Shown: positions 1-9,387 of the stretch, piece by piece
Layout of the letters: each line of letters begins with the position of its first letter
Position numbering within the stretch: position 1 is the stretch's first letter
Assembly (NCBI RefSeq): GCF_037078405.1
Contig: NZ_JAYMGZ010000001.1
Location: 620,001-684,000, forward strand
Length of the DNA: 64,000 nucleotides
Origin: Haloarcula sp. DT43
GTDB taxonomy: Archaea; Halobacteriota; Halobacteria; Halobacteriales; Haloarculaceae
Direction of reading: 5' to 3'
Translations under genes and position numbers: made by a program
The notes under the pieces: model-generated
What the model was told of the DNA's origin: nothing
What the model saw: only the letters and a program-made list of their open reading frames with translations
The model's database searches: none

Positions 1-1
1 C

Positions 2-247
2 GAGCACACGCCGCCCCGCGTCGTCCACGACATGGGGCGGGCGATAATGGACCCGCTGGCGGCCCAGGTCGGCCAGTACCAGGAGCACGCGTTCATCATC
101 GACTCCCAGATGCGGACCGACGACATCGAGTTCCAGGCGGAGATTCACGCCCTGCCGAACGAGAAGGAACTGCGTGCCGCCCTCGACGATCTCGACGTCG
201 AGCGGGCGACCGAGACTGACGCGGACGTCGAACAGATATTCAAATAA
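2..247 (+). CDS. cheC: Chemotaxis protein CheC, C-terminal fragment
   Basis: The reading frame is open from the left edge of the window, so only about the last 81 residues are present. CheC proteins are CheY-phosphate phosphatases and partners of CheD. The visible part has the end of a CheC-like fold: a helix beginning GRAIMDPLAAQ, then a strand with FIIDSQMR, then an acidic tail. The identification rests on this C-terminal pattern together with the direct overlap with cheD: the TAA stop shares its last A with the cheD ATG, so the two are translationally coupled. The catalytic helices of CheC lie upstream of the window, so phosphatase activity cannot be judged. Confidence 0.75.
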   Translation, partial: EHTPPRVVHDMGRAIMDPLAAQVGQYQEHAFIIDSQMRTDDIEFQAEIHALPNEKELRAALDDLDVERATETDADVEQIFK

Positions 248-768
248 TGAAAGTATACGACGGCAGCCAAACGGAGAGTCCCGCACAGAGTACGCCGGAG
301 CGCATCAAAGTCGGCATCGCGGAGTACAAGGTCACGACGGAGCCGGCCCTGCTGACCACCAGCGGCTTGGGTTCCTGTATCGGTATCGGGATACACGACC
401 CCCGCAACGCGGTCGCCGGACTCGTCCACGTGATGCTCCCGTCGGCGGCTGACATCGACGGCGGGAACTCCGCGAAGTTCGCGGACACGGGCGTCGAAGC
501 GCTCATCGAGGCCATGGAGGACGCCGGCGCGGCGACGGACACGATGGAGGCCAAAATCGCCGGCGGGAGCGACATGCTCGACTTCTCCGAGAACGGGTCC
601 TCTATCGGCTCGCGCAACGCCGAGAAAGTCCGTGAGACACTCGACGCGTTCGGCGTCCCAGTCGTCGGCGAGGACCTCGGCGGCGACCACGGCCGGTCGG
701 TCAAGCTCGAAGCCGACACCGGCAACCTCATTGTCAAAAGCGCGAACACAGACTCGATAACGCTGTGA
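247..768 (+). CDS. cheD: Chemoreceptor glutamine deamidase CheD
   Basis: CheD deamidates glutamines on transducer proteins and binds CheC, tuning receptor sensitivity in the cytoplasm. The 173-residue protein has the CheD signature GLGSCIG, with the catalytic cysteine at residue 44, a histidine 17 residues later (H61, in LVHVMLP) and a threonine six residues before the cysteine (T38). This spacing matches the Cys-His-Thr triad known for the family. The N-terminal 17 residues are a polar extension. The start overlaps the cheC stop by one base. It ends the chemotaxis operon; the archaellum motor operon follows after an AT-rich gap, the usual haloarchaeal neighbourhood. Confidence 0.93.
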   Translation: MKVYDGSQTESPAQSTPERIKVGIAEYKVTTEPALLTTSGLGSCIGIGIHDPRNAVAGLVHVMLPSAADIDGGNSAKFADTGVEALIEAMEDAGAATDTMEAKIAGGSDMLDFSENGSSIGSRNAEKVRETLDAFGVPVVGEDLGGDHGRSVKLEADTGNLIVKSANTDSITL

Positions 769-1007
769 CGTGGGGGCCACCCGAAACGCATGAACCCGGC
801 GTCTGACGGCTGGCTGCCGCCCGTCTGCCGGGGGCGCGCCCACCGACTCCGTTTCACAAGTCCTCGACTGGAATTAATTTGAAATGTAACAGGCTAGTAC
901 TTGGAGTGTTAATTTACGCTATCTGAGCCAGGAAAATGGGATATTATTATCAAATATGATACGCTAAGGGGAATATTCAAGAGTAGAAACGGCCTGATAT
1001 ACAAGAG
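769..1007 (+). promoter_or_regulatory. AT-rich promoter region of the archaellum operon
   Basis: This 239-bp gap between cheD and arlCE has no convincing gene. From about 870 to 1005 it is much more AT-rich than its surroundings. An AATATT box at about 972-977 lies roughly 30 bp before the arlCE ATG and is the best TATA candidate. A second AT-rich cluster at 935-960 could be an upstream site. Assignment is by position and base composition only. Confidence 0.45.
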
Positions 1008-2642
1008 ATGAGTAGTCTCGCTCTCGTGCCGCTGGCTCCAGCCGTCTCGCCGGACCTGGTTGGACTGGCACCCGCCCTCTTCGTCTTGCTGACTGGCGGG
1101 TTGATCGGTATGAGCATCAAGAACATGTTCGACTCGATTCTGTCGGACGACGAGGGCGGGAACGCGAACGACGGCGGCGACGGCGACGAGATGGCCGACG
1201 GTGGCGGCCTGATGGCCGACGACGGCGGTGGCGGTGGTGACGACCTCGGCGGCCTCGGCGGCCTCGACGACGGCGGCGACGACATGGGCGGGTTCGGCGA
1301 CGACGAGTTCGGCGACATGGAGGACGCGAGCGGGCCCGACACCGACGAACTGGAACACCGCCTCGACGAACTGGAAAACGAGGTCGGCAGTCTCTCCTCG
1401 ACGGTCAACACGGTGCGGACGGAAAACGAGAGCATCTCCGAGTCTGTCGAGGAGACCGAGGAGAACGTCCGGAAACTGCTCGACATCTACGAGATGGTCA
1501 CCCGCGGCGTCAACCCCTTCGCCGACGACGTCGACGCCGGCATGGGCGGCATGGGTGAGGGCGGCGGGTCCTTCGGGCTGTTCGACGACGACGGAAGCGA
1601 CGACACCGAGGACGACATCGACGACGACGTCGCCAACGCCGACGCAGAGGGCTTTTTCGACGAGGAGCTCACGGAAGGCGGCGACGACATGTCGATGGAC
1701 GACGGCGGCGTCGACGACATGTTCCCCGACGACGGCGACGACATGTCGATGGACGACGGCGGGTCGTTCGACGAGGAGTTCGACGACTTCGACGATGCGG
1801 AGGACGACATGAGCATGGACGACGCGAGTACTGACGACGGAGACAGCGACGACGGAGACAGCGACGACGGTGACGGCGGCAAGTCGTTCGCAGAGCTCAA
1901 AGACGAGTACGAGTCCGGCGACGCCGAGTGGGCCGAGGGCGACGAATCCGAAGAGGGGGCCGACGAGGCCGAAGACCTCCTGGCCGACGACGACGAGGAC
2001 CTCTTGGCCGACGAGGAGGGGGACGACGGCAGCGGGCTGGAGGACGACGACCTCTTCGACGAGGTCATCGAGGACGACGGGCTCGACGACGCGGCGGCCG
2101 ACCCGGAGCCCGAACCGGAGCCAGCCGTCGACGACGCGGCGGCCGAACCGGAACCGGCTGTCGACCCGGAACCCGAGCCCGACCCGGAGCCCGAACCCGC
2201 CGCGACGGAACCCGAGACGGCGGCGGTGGGCGGGGACGCTGGCGCTGACAGCGACACCAGTTCGGACACCGACACCGACGCCGGGTCGGACGCGGACGGC
2301 GACGGGAAGCCCTACCTGTCGACGATGCCCGAGGGGTTCGCGGCGGACCTCATCGTCGTCGAGTGGCTGGAGTTCCTGGTCCAGCACTCGGGCTACCGCG
2401 AGACCGCGCGCGCCATCGACTACTACGAGACTATCGACTGGATAGACGAGTCCGTCGCGGACCAACTCAAGGCGTACCTCCGCGGCTTCGACGACGTGAA
2501 CGACACCGGGGATGGGTTGTCTATCGACCACCACACGGAGAGCCTGCGCTACATCTCACAGCTCGACAGTGACAGCGGCACCGACGCCGTCGCGCTCTCG
2601 AAACTGGTGGGTGGAGGTGGTTCCGATGGGATTCAGCGTTAG
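1008..2642 (+). CDS. arlCE: Archaellum accessory protein ArlC/E fusion (FlaCE)
   Basis: Part of the cytosolic ring of the archaellum motor, thought to link the motor to the chemotaxis adaptor. The 544-residue protein starts with a hydrophobic stretch (about residues 8-32). Residues 40-430 are an extremely Asp/Glu/Gly-rich linker containing heptad-like DELE segments near residue 105-165 and a repeated DDMSMDDGG unit. The C-terminal 100 residues form the conserved FlaD/FlaE-type domain (YLSTMPEGFAADLIVVEWLEFL and the segment RETARAIDYYETIDWI). Two 26-bp stretches at 1683-1708 and 1737-1762 are identical copies in the linker. Its 3' end overlaps arlF by 17 bp. No separate arlD follows. Confidence 0.88.
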   Translation: MSSLALVPLAPAVSPDLVGLAPALFVLLTGGLIGMSIKNMFDSILSDDEGGNANDGGDGDEMADGGGLMADDGGGGGDDLGGLGGLDDGGDDMGGFGDDEFGDMEDASGPDTDELEHRLDELENEVGSLSSTVNTVRTENESISESVEETEENVRKLLDIYEMVTRGVNPFADDVDAGMGGMGEGGGSFGLFDDDGSDDTEDDIDDDVANADAEGFFDEELTEGGDDMSMDDGGVDDMFPDDGDDMSMDDGGSFDEEFDDFDDAEDDMSMDDASTDDGDSDDGDSDDGDGGKSFAELKDEYESGDAEWAEGDESEEGADEAEDLLADDDEDLLADEEGDDGSGLEDDDLFDEVIEDDGLDDAAADPEPEPEPAVDDAAAEPEPAVDPEPEPDPEPEPAATEPETAAVGGDAGADSDTSSDTDTDAGSDADGDGKPYLSTMPEGFAADLIVVEWLEFLVQHSGYRETARAIDYYETIDWIDESVADQLKAYLRGFDDVNDTGDGLSIDHHTESLRYISQLDSDSGTDAVALSKLVGGGGSDGIQR

Positions 2643-3063
2643 CGGCTCGGCGGCCATCATCTTCGTGGCCGCCTTCATCGGCTTCGGGATGTTCTACTCG
2701 GCGGCCGCCAACGGCTTCGAGCGCGTCAACGACGCCCGCGAGGACCAGCGCGACCGGCTGCTCGACCAGCAGAACACCGACATCTCGGTTGCGTCGGCGA
2801 CGTGGAACGCCAGCGGCAACGAGAACCTCGTCGTGACCGTCGACAACACCGGGTCCGAGACGCTGTCGGTCGCGGCGACTGACCTGCTTGTCGACAACGA
2901 GTACCGCACCGGCTACGCCACGACCGTCGACGGCGACGGGTCGACGGACGTCTGGGCCCCACAGGAGCGGCTGACGATGACCGTCACCTCGCTCAACAGC
3001 CGGCCCGACCGGGTGAAAGTCGTCACGGAGAACGGCATCGCCGGGACGGCGGTGGTGAGCTAG
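2626..3063 (+). CDS. arlF: Archaellum stator protein ArlF (FlaF)
   Basis: ArlF sits in the pseudoperiplasm and, with ArlG, anchors the archaellum motor to the S-layer. The 145-residue protein has one N-terminal membrane segment (SGSAAIIFVAAFIGFGMFYSAA) followed by a beta-sandwich with the line NENLVVTVDNTGSETL, typical of FlaF/FlaG. The frame is open further upstream, but the ATG at 2626 is preferred because the membrane helix follows it at once and a GGTGGAGGTGG purine-rich stretch lies just upstream. It overlaps the end of arlCE by 17 bp and is followed one base later by arlG. Confidence 0.92.
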   Translation: MGFSVSGSAAIIFVAAFIGFGMFYSAAANGFERVNDAREDQRDRLLDQQNTDISVASATWNASGNENLVVTVDNTGSETLSVAATDLLVDNEYRTGYATTVDGDGSTDVWAPQERLTMTVTSLNSRPDRVKVVTENGIAGTAVVS

Positions 3064-3064
3064 C

Positions 3065-3511
3065 ATGGCCAGCGTCTCCGTCTCGCACCTGATACTGTTC
3101 ATCGCGTCGATGGCCATCGCCGCGAGCGTGGCCGGCGTCTTCACGAGTAGCATCGGCGAACTGAGCAACGCCGTCTCCGAGCAGGGCCTGGACGTCAGCA
3201 GCGACGTCCGGACCGACGTGGAGATAATCTCCGACAGCGGTAGCGACAACGTCTACGACAGCGGCACGATAACGATTCACGTCAAGAACACGGGGTCGGA
3301 GACGCTGGCCCCGGTCCCCGGACAGTTGGACCTGTTTGTCGACGGGGCGTTCGCCACCGATTACACGGTTACCCTAGAGCCCGACGGCGGGAACAGCTGG
3401 CGGCCCGGCGACGTCGTCCGAATCGACATCAACCACACCCTCAACGGCGGCGACCACCGTCTGAAGCTCGTCGTCAACGGCGACGAGGAGGTGTTCGAGT
3501 TCAACACATGA
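3065..3511 (+). CDS. arlG: Archaellum stator protein ArlG (FlaG)
   Basis: ArlG is the second stator-like component and forms a filament capped by ArlF between membrane and S-layer. The 148-residue protein has an N-terminal membrane helix ([20 protein letters not shown]), an [16 protein letters not shown] stalk and a beta-sandwich with [13 protein letters not shown], paralogous to the matching segment of ArlF. One base separates it from arlF, and its last four bases (ATGA) overlap the arlH start, so the genes are translationally coupled. Confidence 0.92.
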   Translation: MASVSVSHLILFIASMAIAASVAGVFTSSIGELSNAVSEQGLDVSSDVRTDVEIISDSGSDNVYDSGTITIHVKNTGSETLAPVPGQLDLFVDGAFATDYTVTLEPDGGNSWRPGDVVRIDINHTLNGGDHRLKLVVNGDEEVFEFNT

Positions 3512-4269
3512 GTATCGCAAGCACTGACCTATTCTCGCTCGGCCTGGACGACCACGACCGACTGAACAAGGAACTGGGCGGCGGTATCCCACCCGGCAGC
3601 ATCATCCTCGTCGAGGGGGACTACGGGGCCGGCAAGTCCGCCATGAGCCAGCGGTTCACCTACGGCCTCTGCGAGGAGGGCCACGAGGTGACGTACCTCT
3701 CGACGGAGCTCACCGTCGGCAGCTTCCTCGATCAGATGCACTCGCTGTCCTACGACATGGTCGATCACATCCTCGACGAGGACGTGCTCTTCTTGCACGC
3801 CGACATCGGCGAGTCGAACGCGCTCACCGGCGGCGACGACCAGTCCGACCGGAAGGAACTCCTCAAGCGGCTGATGGAGGCCGAGGTGATGTGGGACGCG
3901 GACGTCATCGTCATCGACACGTTCGACGCTATCCTCCGGAACGACCCCAAGTTCGAAGCGCTCGTCCGCCAGAACGAGGAGCGCCAGGCTGCCCTGGAGG
4001 TCATCTCCTACTTCCGTGACGTCATCTCCCAGGGCAAGTGCATCATGCTCACCGTCGACCCGTCGACGCTGGACGAGGAGGCTATCGGCCCGTTCCGGGC
4101 CATCGCCGACGTGTTCATCGAACTGGAGATGATCGAGGTCGGCAACGACGTGCGCCGCCAGATTAACGTCCTCCGCTTTGCCGGCATGGGCGAACAGGTC
4201 GGTGACACCATCGGGTTCTCGGTGCGTTCGGGGACCGGCATCGTCATCGAATCGCGGAGCGTCGCGTAG
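3508..4269 (+). CDS. arlH: Archaellum motor regulator ArlH (FlaH), KaiC-like ATP-binding protein
   Basis: ArlH binds ATP and the motor ATPase ArlI inside the cytosolic motor ring. The 253-residue protein is a single RecA/KaiC-like domain. The Walker A motif GDYGAGKS is at residues 37-44, a Walker B-like strand [10 protein letters not shown] is near residues 132-141, and the segment [16 protein letters not shown] is typical of FlaH. The ATGA overlap with arlG fixes the start. It is 14 bp upstream of arlI, with a GAGGTGA ribosome-binding sequence in the gap. Confidence 0.95.
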   Translation: MSIASTDLFSLGLDDHDRLNKELGGGIPPGSIILVEGDYGAGKSAMSQRFTYGLCEEGHEVTYLSTELTVGSFLDQMHSLSYDMVDHILDEDVLFLHADIGESNALTGGDDQSDRKELLKRLMEAEVMWDADVIVIDTFDAILRNDPKFEALVRQNEERQAALEVISYFRDVISQGKCIMLTVDPSTLDEEAIGPFRAIADVFIELEMIEVGNDVRRQINVLRFAGMGEQVGDTIGFSVRSGTGIVIESRSVA

Positions 4270-4283
4270 AGGTGACATAAGAC

Positions 4284-5957
4284 ATGACAGACCACGGACG
4301 TGCGAAACCGTCGGACGAGCTTCGACAGATGGCAGCACGGCGGCCCCACCTCCGGGACCACCTGAAGAAGTTCAAGCAGATTACCGGTGAGTTCCCGATG
4401 CTCATCGACGAGGCCGACGACGAGTACGAGACCAACCGGCCGAACGTGCTCTACCCGGTCGGCGGCCCCATCTTCTGTCACATCTACGGCGACGTGGGCC
4501 AGGACATGAAGTACTACGCCATCGAGCCGGAGCTCGACGAGGACGAGCGGGCCGTCTTCGGAAAGGTCCGGAACCGCCTGCTCCAGCGCAGCGTCAACAA
4601 GCCCGCCCCCGAAAACGAGGCCCAGTTCGACGACCGCATCGAGGAACTGCTCCAGGAGACGACGAAAATCCGGGACGAGGACAGCGACAGCGGCGTCCTC
4701 ACGCGCCTGTCGAGCCTGACCGACGTGAGCAGCGTCGAGGTTACCCAGGAGACCTACGAGAACATCCTCTACCGGCTGAACCGCGACATCGTCGGCCTCG
4801 GCCCGCTCGAACCGGTCATGCGCGACCCGGCCAACGAGGACATCCACGTCATCGGCCGCAGCGAGTGCCACGTCGACCACGGGGTCTACGGGATGCTGGA
4901 GACCACTGTCGAGTGGGAGAGCGAGGAGGCCTTCGACCAGTGGCTCCGCAACATGGGCGAGCGGATGGGCGACCCGGTCTCCGACTCGGACCCCATCGTC
5001 GACTCGACGCTGCCGGACGGGTCGCGTCTGAACCTCATCTACTCCGACGACGTGAGCCTGAAAGGTCCCTCGCTCACCATCCGCCAGGGCGACGACGTGC
5101 CCCTCTCCATCTTCCAGATTACCAAGTGGATGACGCTGTCGCCGCAGCTGGCGGCGTACCTCTGGCTCTGTCTGGAGAACGAGCAGACGGTGTTCGTCGT
5201 CGGAGAGACGGCGTCCGGGAAGACGACGACGCTGAACGCCATCACTTCGTTCATTCCCGACGACGCCAAAATCTACACCGCGGAGGACACCGCCGAGGTG
5301 CTGCCCCCGCACAACACCTGGCAGCAGCTCCTGACTCGCGAGGGCGAGGACGAGGGGACCAGCATCGACATGTTCGACCTGGTCGCGGCCGCGCTGCGGT
5401 CCCGCCCCGACTACATCATCGTCGGGGAGGTTCGTGGCGAGGAGGGGCGGATGGCGTTCCAGGCCGCCCAGACCGGCCACCCGGTGATGCTGACCTTCCA
5501 CGCCAGCGACATCGTCTCGATGATTCAGCGCTTCACCGGCGAACCCATCAACGTCCCCGAGACGTTCATGGACGTGGCCGACGTGGCGCTGTTCCAGAAC
5601 CGCGTCAAGCAGGGCGACCAGGTCCTGCGCCGCGTGACCAGCGTCCAGGAGATTGAGGGGTACTCCAAGGAGATGGACGGCGTCGTCACCCGGCAGGTGT
5701 TCAACTGGGACCCCGTCGAGGACGAAATCATCTTCCAGGGGATGAACAACTCCTTCGTTCTCGAAGAGCAGATAGCGACGCTCTTGGGGTACGAGGACAC
5801 GCGTGACATCTACGACGACCTCCAGTTCCGCGCGGACCTCATCGAGCGGGCCATCCAGGAGGGTATTCTGGGCTACCACGAGGTCAACGACTTCATCTCC
5901 GACTTCCAGCGCGACGGCGTCGAGGGCATCCCGTTCAACATGGCCAGACCGGACTAA
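4284..5957 (+). CDS. arlI: Archaellum assembly and rotation ATPase ArlI (FlaI)
   Basis: ArlI is the hexameric type II/IV-secretion-family ATPase that powers both archaellum assembly and rotation. The 557-residue protein has an N-terminal domain of about 250 residues, then the ATPase core. Walker A (GETASGKT) is at about residues 307-314, the Asp-box region lies around AEDTAEVL, Walker B-like sequence DYIIVGEVRGEE is near residues 376-387, and the His-box region follows at TGHPVMLTFHAS. The start follows a GAGGTGA site. The gene is 2 bp from arlJ. Confidence 0.96.
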   Translation: MTDHGRAKPSDELRQMAARRPHLRDHLKKFKQITGEFPMLIDEADDEYETNRPNVLYPVGGPIFCHIYGDVGQDMKYYAIEPELDEDERAVFGKVRNRLLQRSVNKPAPENEAQFDDRIEELLQETTKIRDEDSDSGVLTRLSSLTDVSSVEVTQETYENILYRLNRDIVGLGPLEPVMRDPANEDIHVIGRSECHVDHGVYGMLETTVEWESEEAFDQWLRNMGERMGDPVSDSDPIVDSTLPDGSRLNLIYSDDVSLKGPSLTIRQGDDVPLSIFQITKWMTLSPQLAAYLWLCLENEQTVFVVGETASGKTTTLNAITSFIPDDAKIYTAEDTAEVLPPHNTWQQLLTREGEDEGTSIDMFDLVAAALRSRPDYIIVGEVRGEEGRMAFQAAQTGHPVMLTFHASDIVSMIQRFTGEPINVPETFMDVADVALFQNRVKQGDQVLRRVTSVQEIEGYSKEMDGVVTRQVFNWDPVEDEIIFQGMNNSFVLEEQIATLLGYEDTRDIYDDLQFRADLIERAIQEGILGYHEVNDFISDFQRDGVEGIPFNMARPD

Positions 5958-5959
5958 CG

Positions 5960-7708
5960 ATGGCACAGGGCGAAGCTGAGAGCGACCTCGACCTGACGAT
6001 TTCCGAGACGATACAGTCCCTCGTCGAGTCCTACCGCCAGATGTCGATTCCGCTGGAGCGGTACCTCTTTTTCATCCTGCTGCCGGCCGCCGCCTTCTTT
6101 GTCGTCTCCACGGTCGTCGCTGCTCTGGTCGACCTGCCGCTCGCCATCCGGGCCCCGATTCCCCTGCTTGGACTCCTGGTGATAGCGTCGGCGGTCTTCT
6201 ACCCCAAAATCCTGTTGAGCCAGCGCAAGCGCGAACTCAACAACCGGTTTCACCTGCTTATCACGCACATGACCGTGCTGGCGACGACGAAGATAGACCG
6301 GATGGAGGTGTTCCGGACGCTGGCCGAGGAAGACGAGTACGGCGAACTCGCCATGGAGATGCACCGCATCGTCCAGCTGGTCGACACCTGGAACCTGAGC
6401 CTCGACGACGCCTGTCGCCGCCGCGCCAAGCAGGTCCCGAGCCGCGCCGTCTCCGATTTCTTCGACCGCCTCGCGTACACGCTCGGGGCCGGCCAGGGAC
6501 TGGACGACTACCTCCTGACCGAACAGGAGCAGATAATCCAGCACTACTCGACGGTGTACACCAGCTCCCTCGACAGCCTGGAAGTGATGAAGGACCTCTA
6601 CCTGTCGATGATTCTGTCGATGACGTTCGCGCTGGTGTTCGCCGTCGTCCTCCCGGTGTTGACCGGGACGAACCCGACGATGACGGTCAGCGCCGTCATC
6701 GTGATGTTCGTGTTCGTCCAGACCGGCTTCTACCTCGCCATCCGCTCGATGGCCCCCTACGACCCGGTGTGGTTCCACCCGGAAGACTACCCGTCGCCGG
6801 TCGAGTCGAAGCTCAACAAGTCGATGGTCGCGGGCGTGTCGCTGTCGCTGGTGCTCGTCTTCATCACGATGGGCGGGATGCTCGGCGTCTCCCCGGTCAC
6901 GCTGAACGACCTCTTTTTCATGTTCGACTCGGTGCCGCTGCCCTTCTACGCCGCCGCGCCGATAACGCCGATGCTCATCCCCGGGCTCGTCTTCCGCCAG
7001 GAGGAACAGCGCATCAAGGACCGGGACTCGGAGTTCCCGAACTTCATCCGCGCGCTCGGGGCGACCGAGGGCGCGAAGCAGTCCACGACCGGCGCGGTGC
7101 TTCGCACCCTCCGGAAGAAGGACTTCGGCGCGCTCTCCCCGAACATCGACAACCTCTACAAGCGGCTGAACATGCGCATCGAGCCGACGGCCGCCTGGCG
7201 GTTTTTCACCGCCGACTGCCGTTCCTACCTCATCCAGACCTTCTCCGAGATGTACCTCATCGGCCGCGAGATGGGTGGGTCGCCCAAGCAACTGGGCGAA
7301 CTCATCTCCGAGAACATGAACGAGGTGTTGCAACTGCGCCAGAAGCGCAAGCAGGCGACGACGACGCTCGTCGGCCTGCTGTACGGGATGACCGCCGCCT
7401 CGACGTTCGCCTTCTTCATCGGTCTGCAGGTCGTCAACATCCTTGCCGACATGTCGCTCAATCTGAGCACCGGGAGCCGGCTCGACGCCGCCTCGCTCAT
7501 CAACACCAGCGTCTACAACATCCCGCTCATCGAGTTCCTGCTCATCATCATCATCATGTTCGGCGCGATGCTGTCGTCGCTGATGATACGGACTGTCGAC
7601 GGCGGCCACAACGCCAACACCTACATGCACTACGTCGTCCTCTCGTGGATTGGCGCGCTCACCGGGACGTTCACGAAGTGGCTGGTGTCGCAATTCCTTG
7701 CAATCTGA
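5960..7708 (+). CDS. arlJ: Archaellum membrane platform protein ArlJ (FlaJ)
   Basis: ArlJ is the polytopic platform (GspF/TadC-related) on which ArlI acts. The 582-residue protein has two copies of a T2SSF-like arrangement: paired membrane helices near residues 35-75, a cytosolic helical block, helices near 205-265, another pair near 280-345, a second cytosolic block, and C-terminal helices near 465-580. The length agrees with other euryarchaeal FlaJ proteins. It ends the arl operon. A T-rich stretch right after the stop suits an archaeal terminator. Confidence 0.95.
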   Translation: MAQGEAESDLDLTISETIQSLVESYRQMSIPLERYLFFILLPAAAFFVVSTVVAALVDLPLAIRAPIPLLGLLVIASAVFYPKILLSQRKRELNNRFHLLITHMTVLATTKIDRMEVFRTLAEEDEYGELAMEMHRIVQLVDTWNLSLDDACRRRAKQVPSRAVSDFFDRLAYTLGAGQGLDDYLLTEQEQIIQHYSTVYTSSLDSLEVMKDLYLSMILSMTFALVFAVVLPVLTGTNPTMTVSAVIVMFVFVQTGFYLAIRSMAPYDPVWFHPEDYPSPVESKLNKSMVAGVSLSLVLVFITMGGMLGVSPVTLNDLFFMFDSVPLPFYAAAPITPMLIPGLVFRQEEQRIKDRDSEFPNFIRALGATEGAKQSTTGAVLRTLRKKDFGALSPNIDNLYKRLNMRIEPTAAWRFFTADCRSYLIQTFSEMYLIGREMGGSPKQLGELISENMNEVLQLRQKRKQATTTLVGLLYGMTAASTFAFFIGLQVVNILADMSLNLSTGSRLDAASLINTSVYNIPLIEFLLIIIIMFGAMLSSLMIRTVDGGHNANTYMHYVVLSWIGALTGTFTKWLVSQFLAI

Positions 7709-7964
7709 AAGTACCTTTTTACTTCGTCGCCCTTCCTCGCGGCGCGTTGCGCCGCTGTGGGAGGGCTCCTCGCAATAATCTACGCTAAAAACGGCCTCCG
7801 AGTCGCGGCCGGTGGCCGCGCTCGGAGTGAAACCGCTCGCTCCGCTCGCGGTACATCGTCAGCACAGCCTCCGCATACCTGCCCTTCCCCGGGTCGCGCC
7901 ACGCAGGGCGCTCCCGGCCCACAGCAGCGCAATAGCCGTTCCCGGCCTACGGAATCGAGCTCTG
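7709..7964. other. Intergenic region with terminator-like T-tract and strong hairpins
   Basis: No gene is seen here. At 7709-7724 short arms AAGTA/TACTT flank CCTTTT just after the arlJ stop, a likely terminator. A GGCGC/GCGCC hairpin is at 7741-7753. The strongest structure is 7796-7827, where CTCCGAG and CGCGGCC pair with GGCCGCG and CTCGGAG around a 3-base loop with one bulged T. The gap separates the convergent arlJ and the M29 peptidase gene. Confidence 0.6.
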
Positions 7965-9062
7965 TTACCCCTCGAACCCGTCTTCCCACCGGAACAGCCC
8001 GTCTCGCTGGACGACCTCGCCGTCGACTTCGAGGCGCGACCCCTCGCCCATCGTCGTGATGAGGTCCTCGTGGACGGCGCTGTCGTTGCCGGACTCGCCG
8101 TCGGGCAGGCAGGCGTCGTACGCGCGCCCGAGCGCGAGGTGGACGGTCCCGCCCATCTTCTCGTCGAAGAGGATGTTGTCGGTGATTCGGTCGACGCCGC
8201 GGTTCATCCCGATGCCGAGTTCGCCCAGTTGGCGGGAGCCGCCGTCCGTCTGGATAATATCGTCGATGACCGCCTCGCCCTGCTCGGCCGACCAGTCGAC
8301 GACGACGCCGTCCTTGAACGTCATCTCGACGTTTCTCACCCGGCGGCCCTGGATGGTCATCGGCACGTCGAAGGTGACGACGCCGGCGGTGTCGTAGGGC
8401 GCGGTGAACACCTCGCCGGATGGGAGGTTGTGCGAGTCGTAGGCCACGCTGGCGGCGGAGTTGACGGCGATGCGGCCGTCGATGAACAGCGTCAGGTCCG
8501 TGCCATCGGCGACGATGCGGACCTGCTCGCCGTCGTCGAGAATCTCCTTCAGCCGGGCCTGTTCCTCCGCCAGCGCCTCCCAGTCCCGCAGCGTCGCGTC
8601 GTAGACGAAGTCGGCGTAGTCGGCGTAGGCCATGCCGGCCTGCTGGGCCATCGCCCGCGTCGGGTGCTGGGTCGACACCCAGTCGGTGTCCAGGCGGGCC
8701 TCCCGAATCGCCTGCCGTGCCGTCGAGTACGCCTGCCGACGGTCGCTGTCCACGCCGGCCGTCTCGGCGGTGTTTCGCGACCCCTTCAGGAACAGCACGC
8801 TGTCGGCCCGCTCGTACAGCGCCAGCTCGTACTCGGGGTTTGCCTCGAAATCGCCGTCGTGGGCCGACAGATAGGCCCGCGTGAGCTCGTCCGACTGGTA
8901 CGTCGACAGGAGGTTCGCGCCGCGCTCGCCGAGCTGTTCGGCCACGGCGACGGCGAGGTCGTGAGCACCGTCCTCGACGGCCACGACCACGTCGTCGCCC
9001 GCCTCGATGCGGGCGCTCCAGTCGACGAGAATCCGGGCGTGTTCGCGTATCCGGTCGTCCAT
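7965..9062 (-). CDS. Aminopeptidase, M29 (thermophilic leucyl aminopeptidase) family
   Basis: A cytosolic two-metal aminopeptidase that removes N-terminal residues from peptides. The 365-residue length suits M29 enzymes. C-terminal motifs carry the expected metal-binding and catalytic residues: the glutamate in PSGEVFTAP, the glutamate in LGELGIGMN, the histidine in GTVHLALG and the His-Glu-Asp of AVHEDLI. The N-terminal half has the family's Rossmann-like part (GDDVVVAVEDGAHDLAVAVAEQLGERGA). It is a single gene, transcribed toward the archaellum operon. Confidence 0.9.
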   Translation of the reverse strand: MDDRIREHARILVDWSARIEAGDDVVVAVEDGAHDLAVAVAEQLGERGANLLSTYQSDELTRAYLSAHDGDFEANPEYELALYERADSVLFLKGSRNTAETAGVDSDRRQAYSTARQAIREARLDTDWVSTQHPTRAMAQQAGMAYADYADFVYDATLRDWEALAEEQARLKEILDDGEQVRIVADGTDLTLFIDGRIAVNSAASVAYDSHNLPSGEVFTAPYDTAGVVTFDVPMTIQGRRVRNVEMTFKDGVVVDWSAEQGEAVIDDIIQTDGGSRQLGELGIGMNRGVDRITDNILFDEKMGGTVHLALGRAYDACLPDGESGNDSAVHEDLITTMGEGSRLEVDGEVVQRDGLFRWEDGFEG

Positions 9063-9387
9063 ATCTCCACCAGGCGCGGCCGGACCAAAACGACGGTGGT
9101 CCCCGGGATAAGGGATGATGTGTGTGCATTCCGTGGGCTTTTTGCGCTCCGGAGCGGGAATAGATAGTGCAGTACGGGGCGGCGTTCGCGGCGATTGTGC
9201 GGCCGCGACAGCCGGTTGGTGACGGGCACACGACTGACGACGGCACGGCTGGTGTTCGTGCCGCGGTTTTCGCGCTACTGTCGGGACACTACGACGTTGT
9301 CACCGCGGAGTAGCGAGCAGCTGTGCGAGGACAGCCGCCAGTACGACGAACCGCAACCCCTACCTGTTCGGTCGGCGACCCCCCGGT
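9063..9387. other. Intergenic region between divergent genes
   Basis: This 325-bp stretch separates the divergent M29 peptidase and gnd genes. It should contain both promoters. No clear TATA box is visible before gnd. On the reverse strand a CTTATCC stretch near 9107-9113 may serve the peptidase gene. Open frames crossing it have no recognisable sequence, and I see no RNA gene. Confidence 0.4.

Noticed and set aside
1683-1762. Short direct repeats considered as a CRISPR array
   Set aside because: Only two identical copies and a third diverged one, in frame within the acidic linker of arlCE; they are coding repeats.
909-2534. Long reverse-strand open frame opposite arlCE
   Set aside because: It is a shadow of GC-rich acidic codons (GAC/GAG) read in reverse; its valine- and leucine-rich sequence has no family pattern.
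1-7708. Archaellin (flagellin) genes
   Set aside because: No protein with a class III signal peptide and archaellin sequence lies in or beside the arl operon here; archaellins must be elsewhere.
7796-7827. Strong hairpin as an attachment site of a mobile element
   Set aside because: No tRNA, integrase or direct repeat accompanies it; it is better seen as a generic intergenic hairpin between convergent genes.
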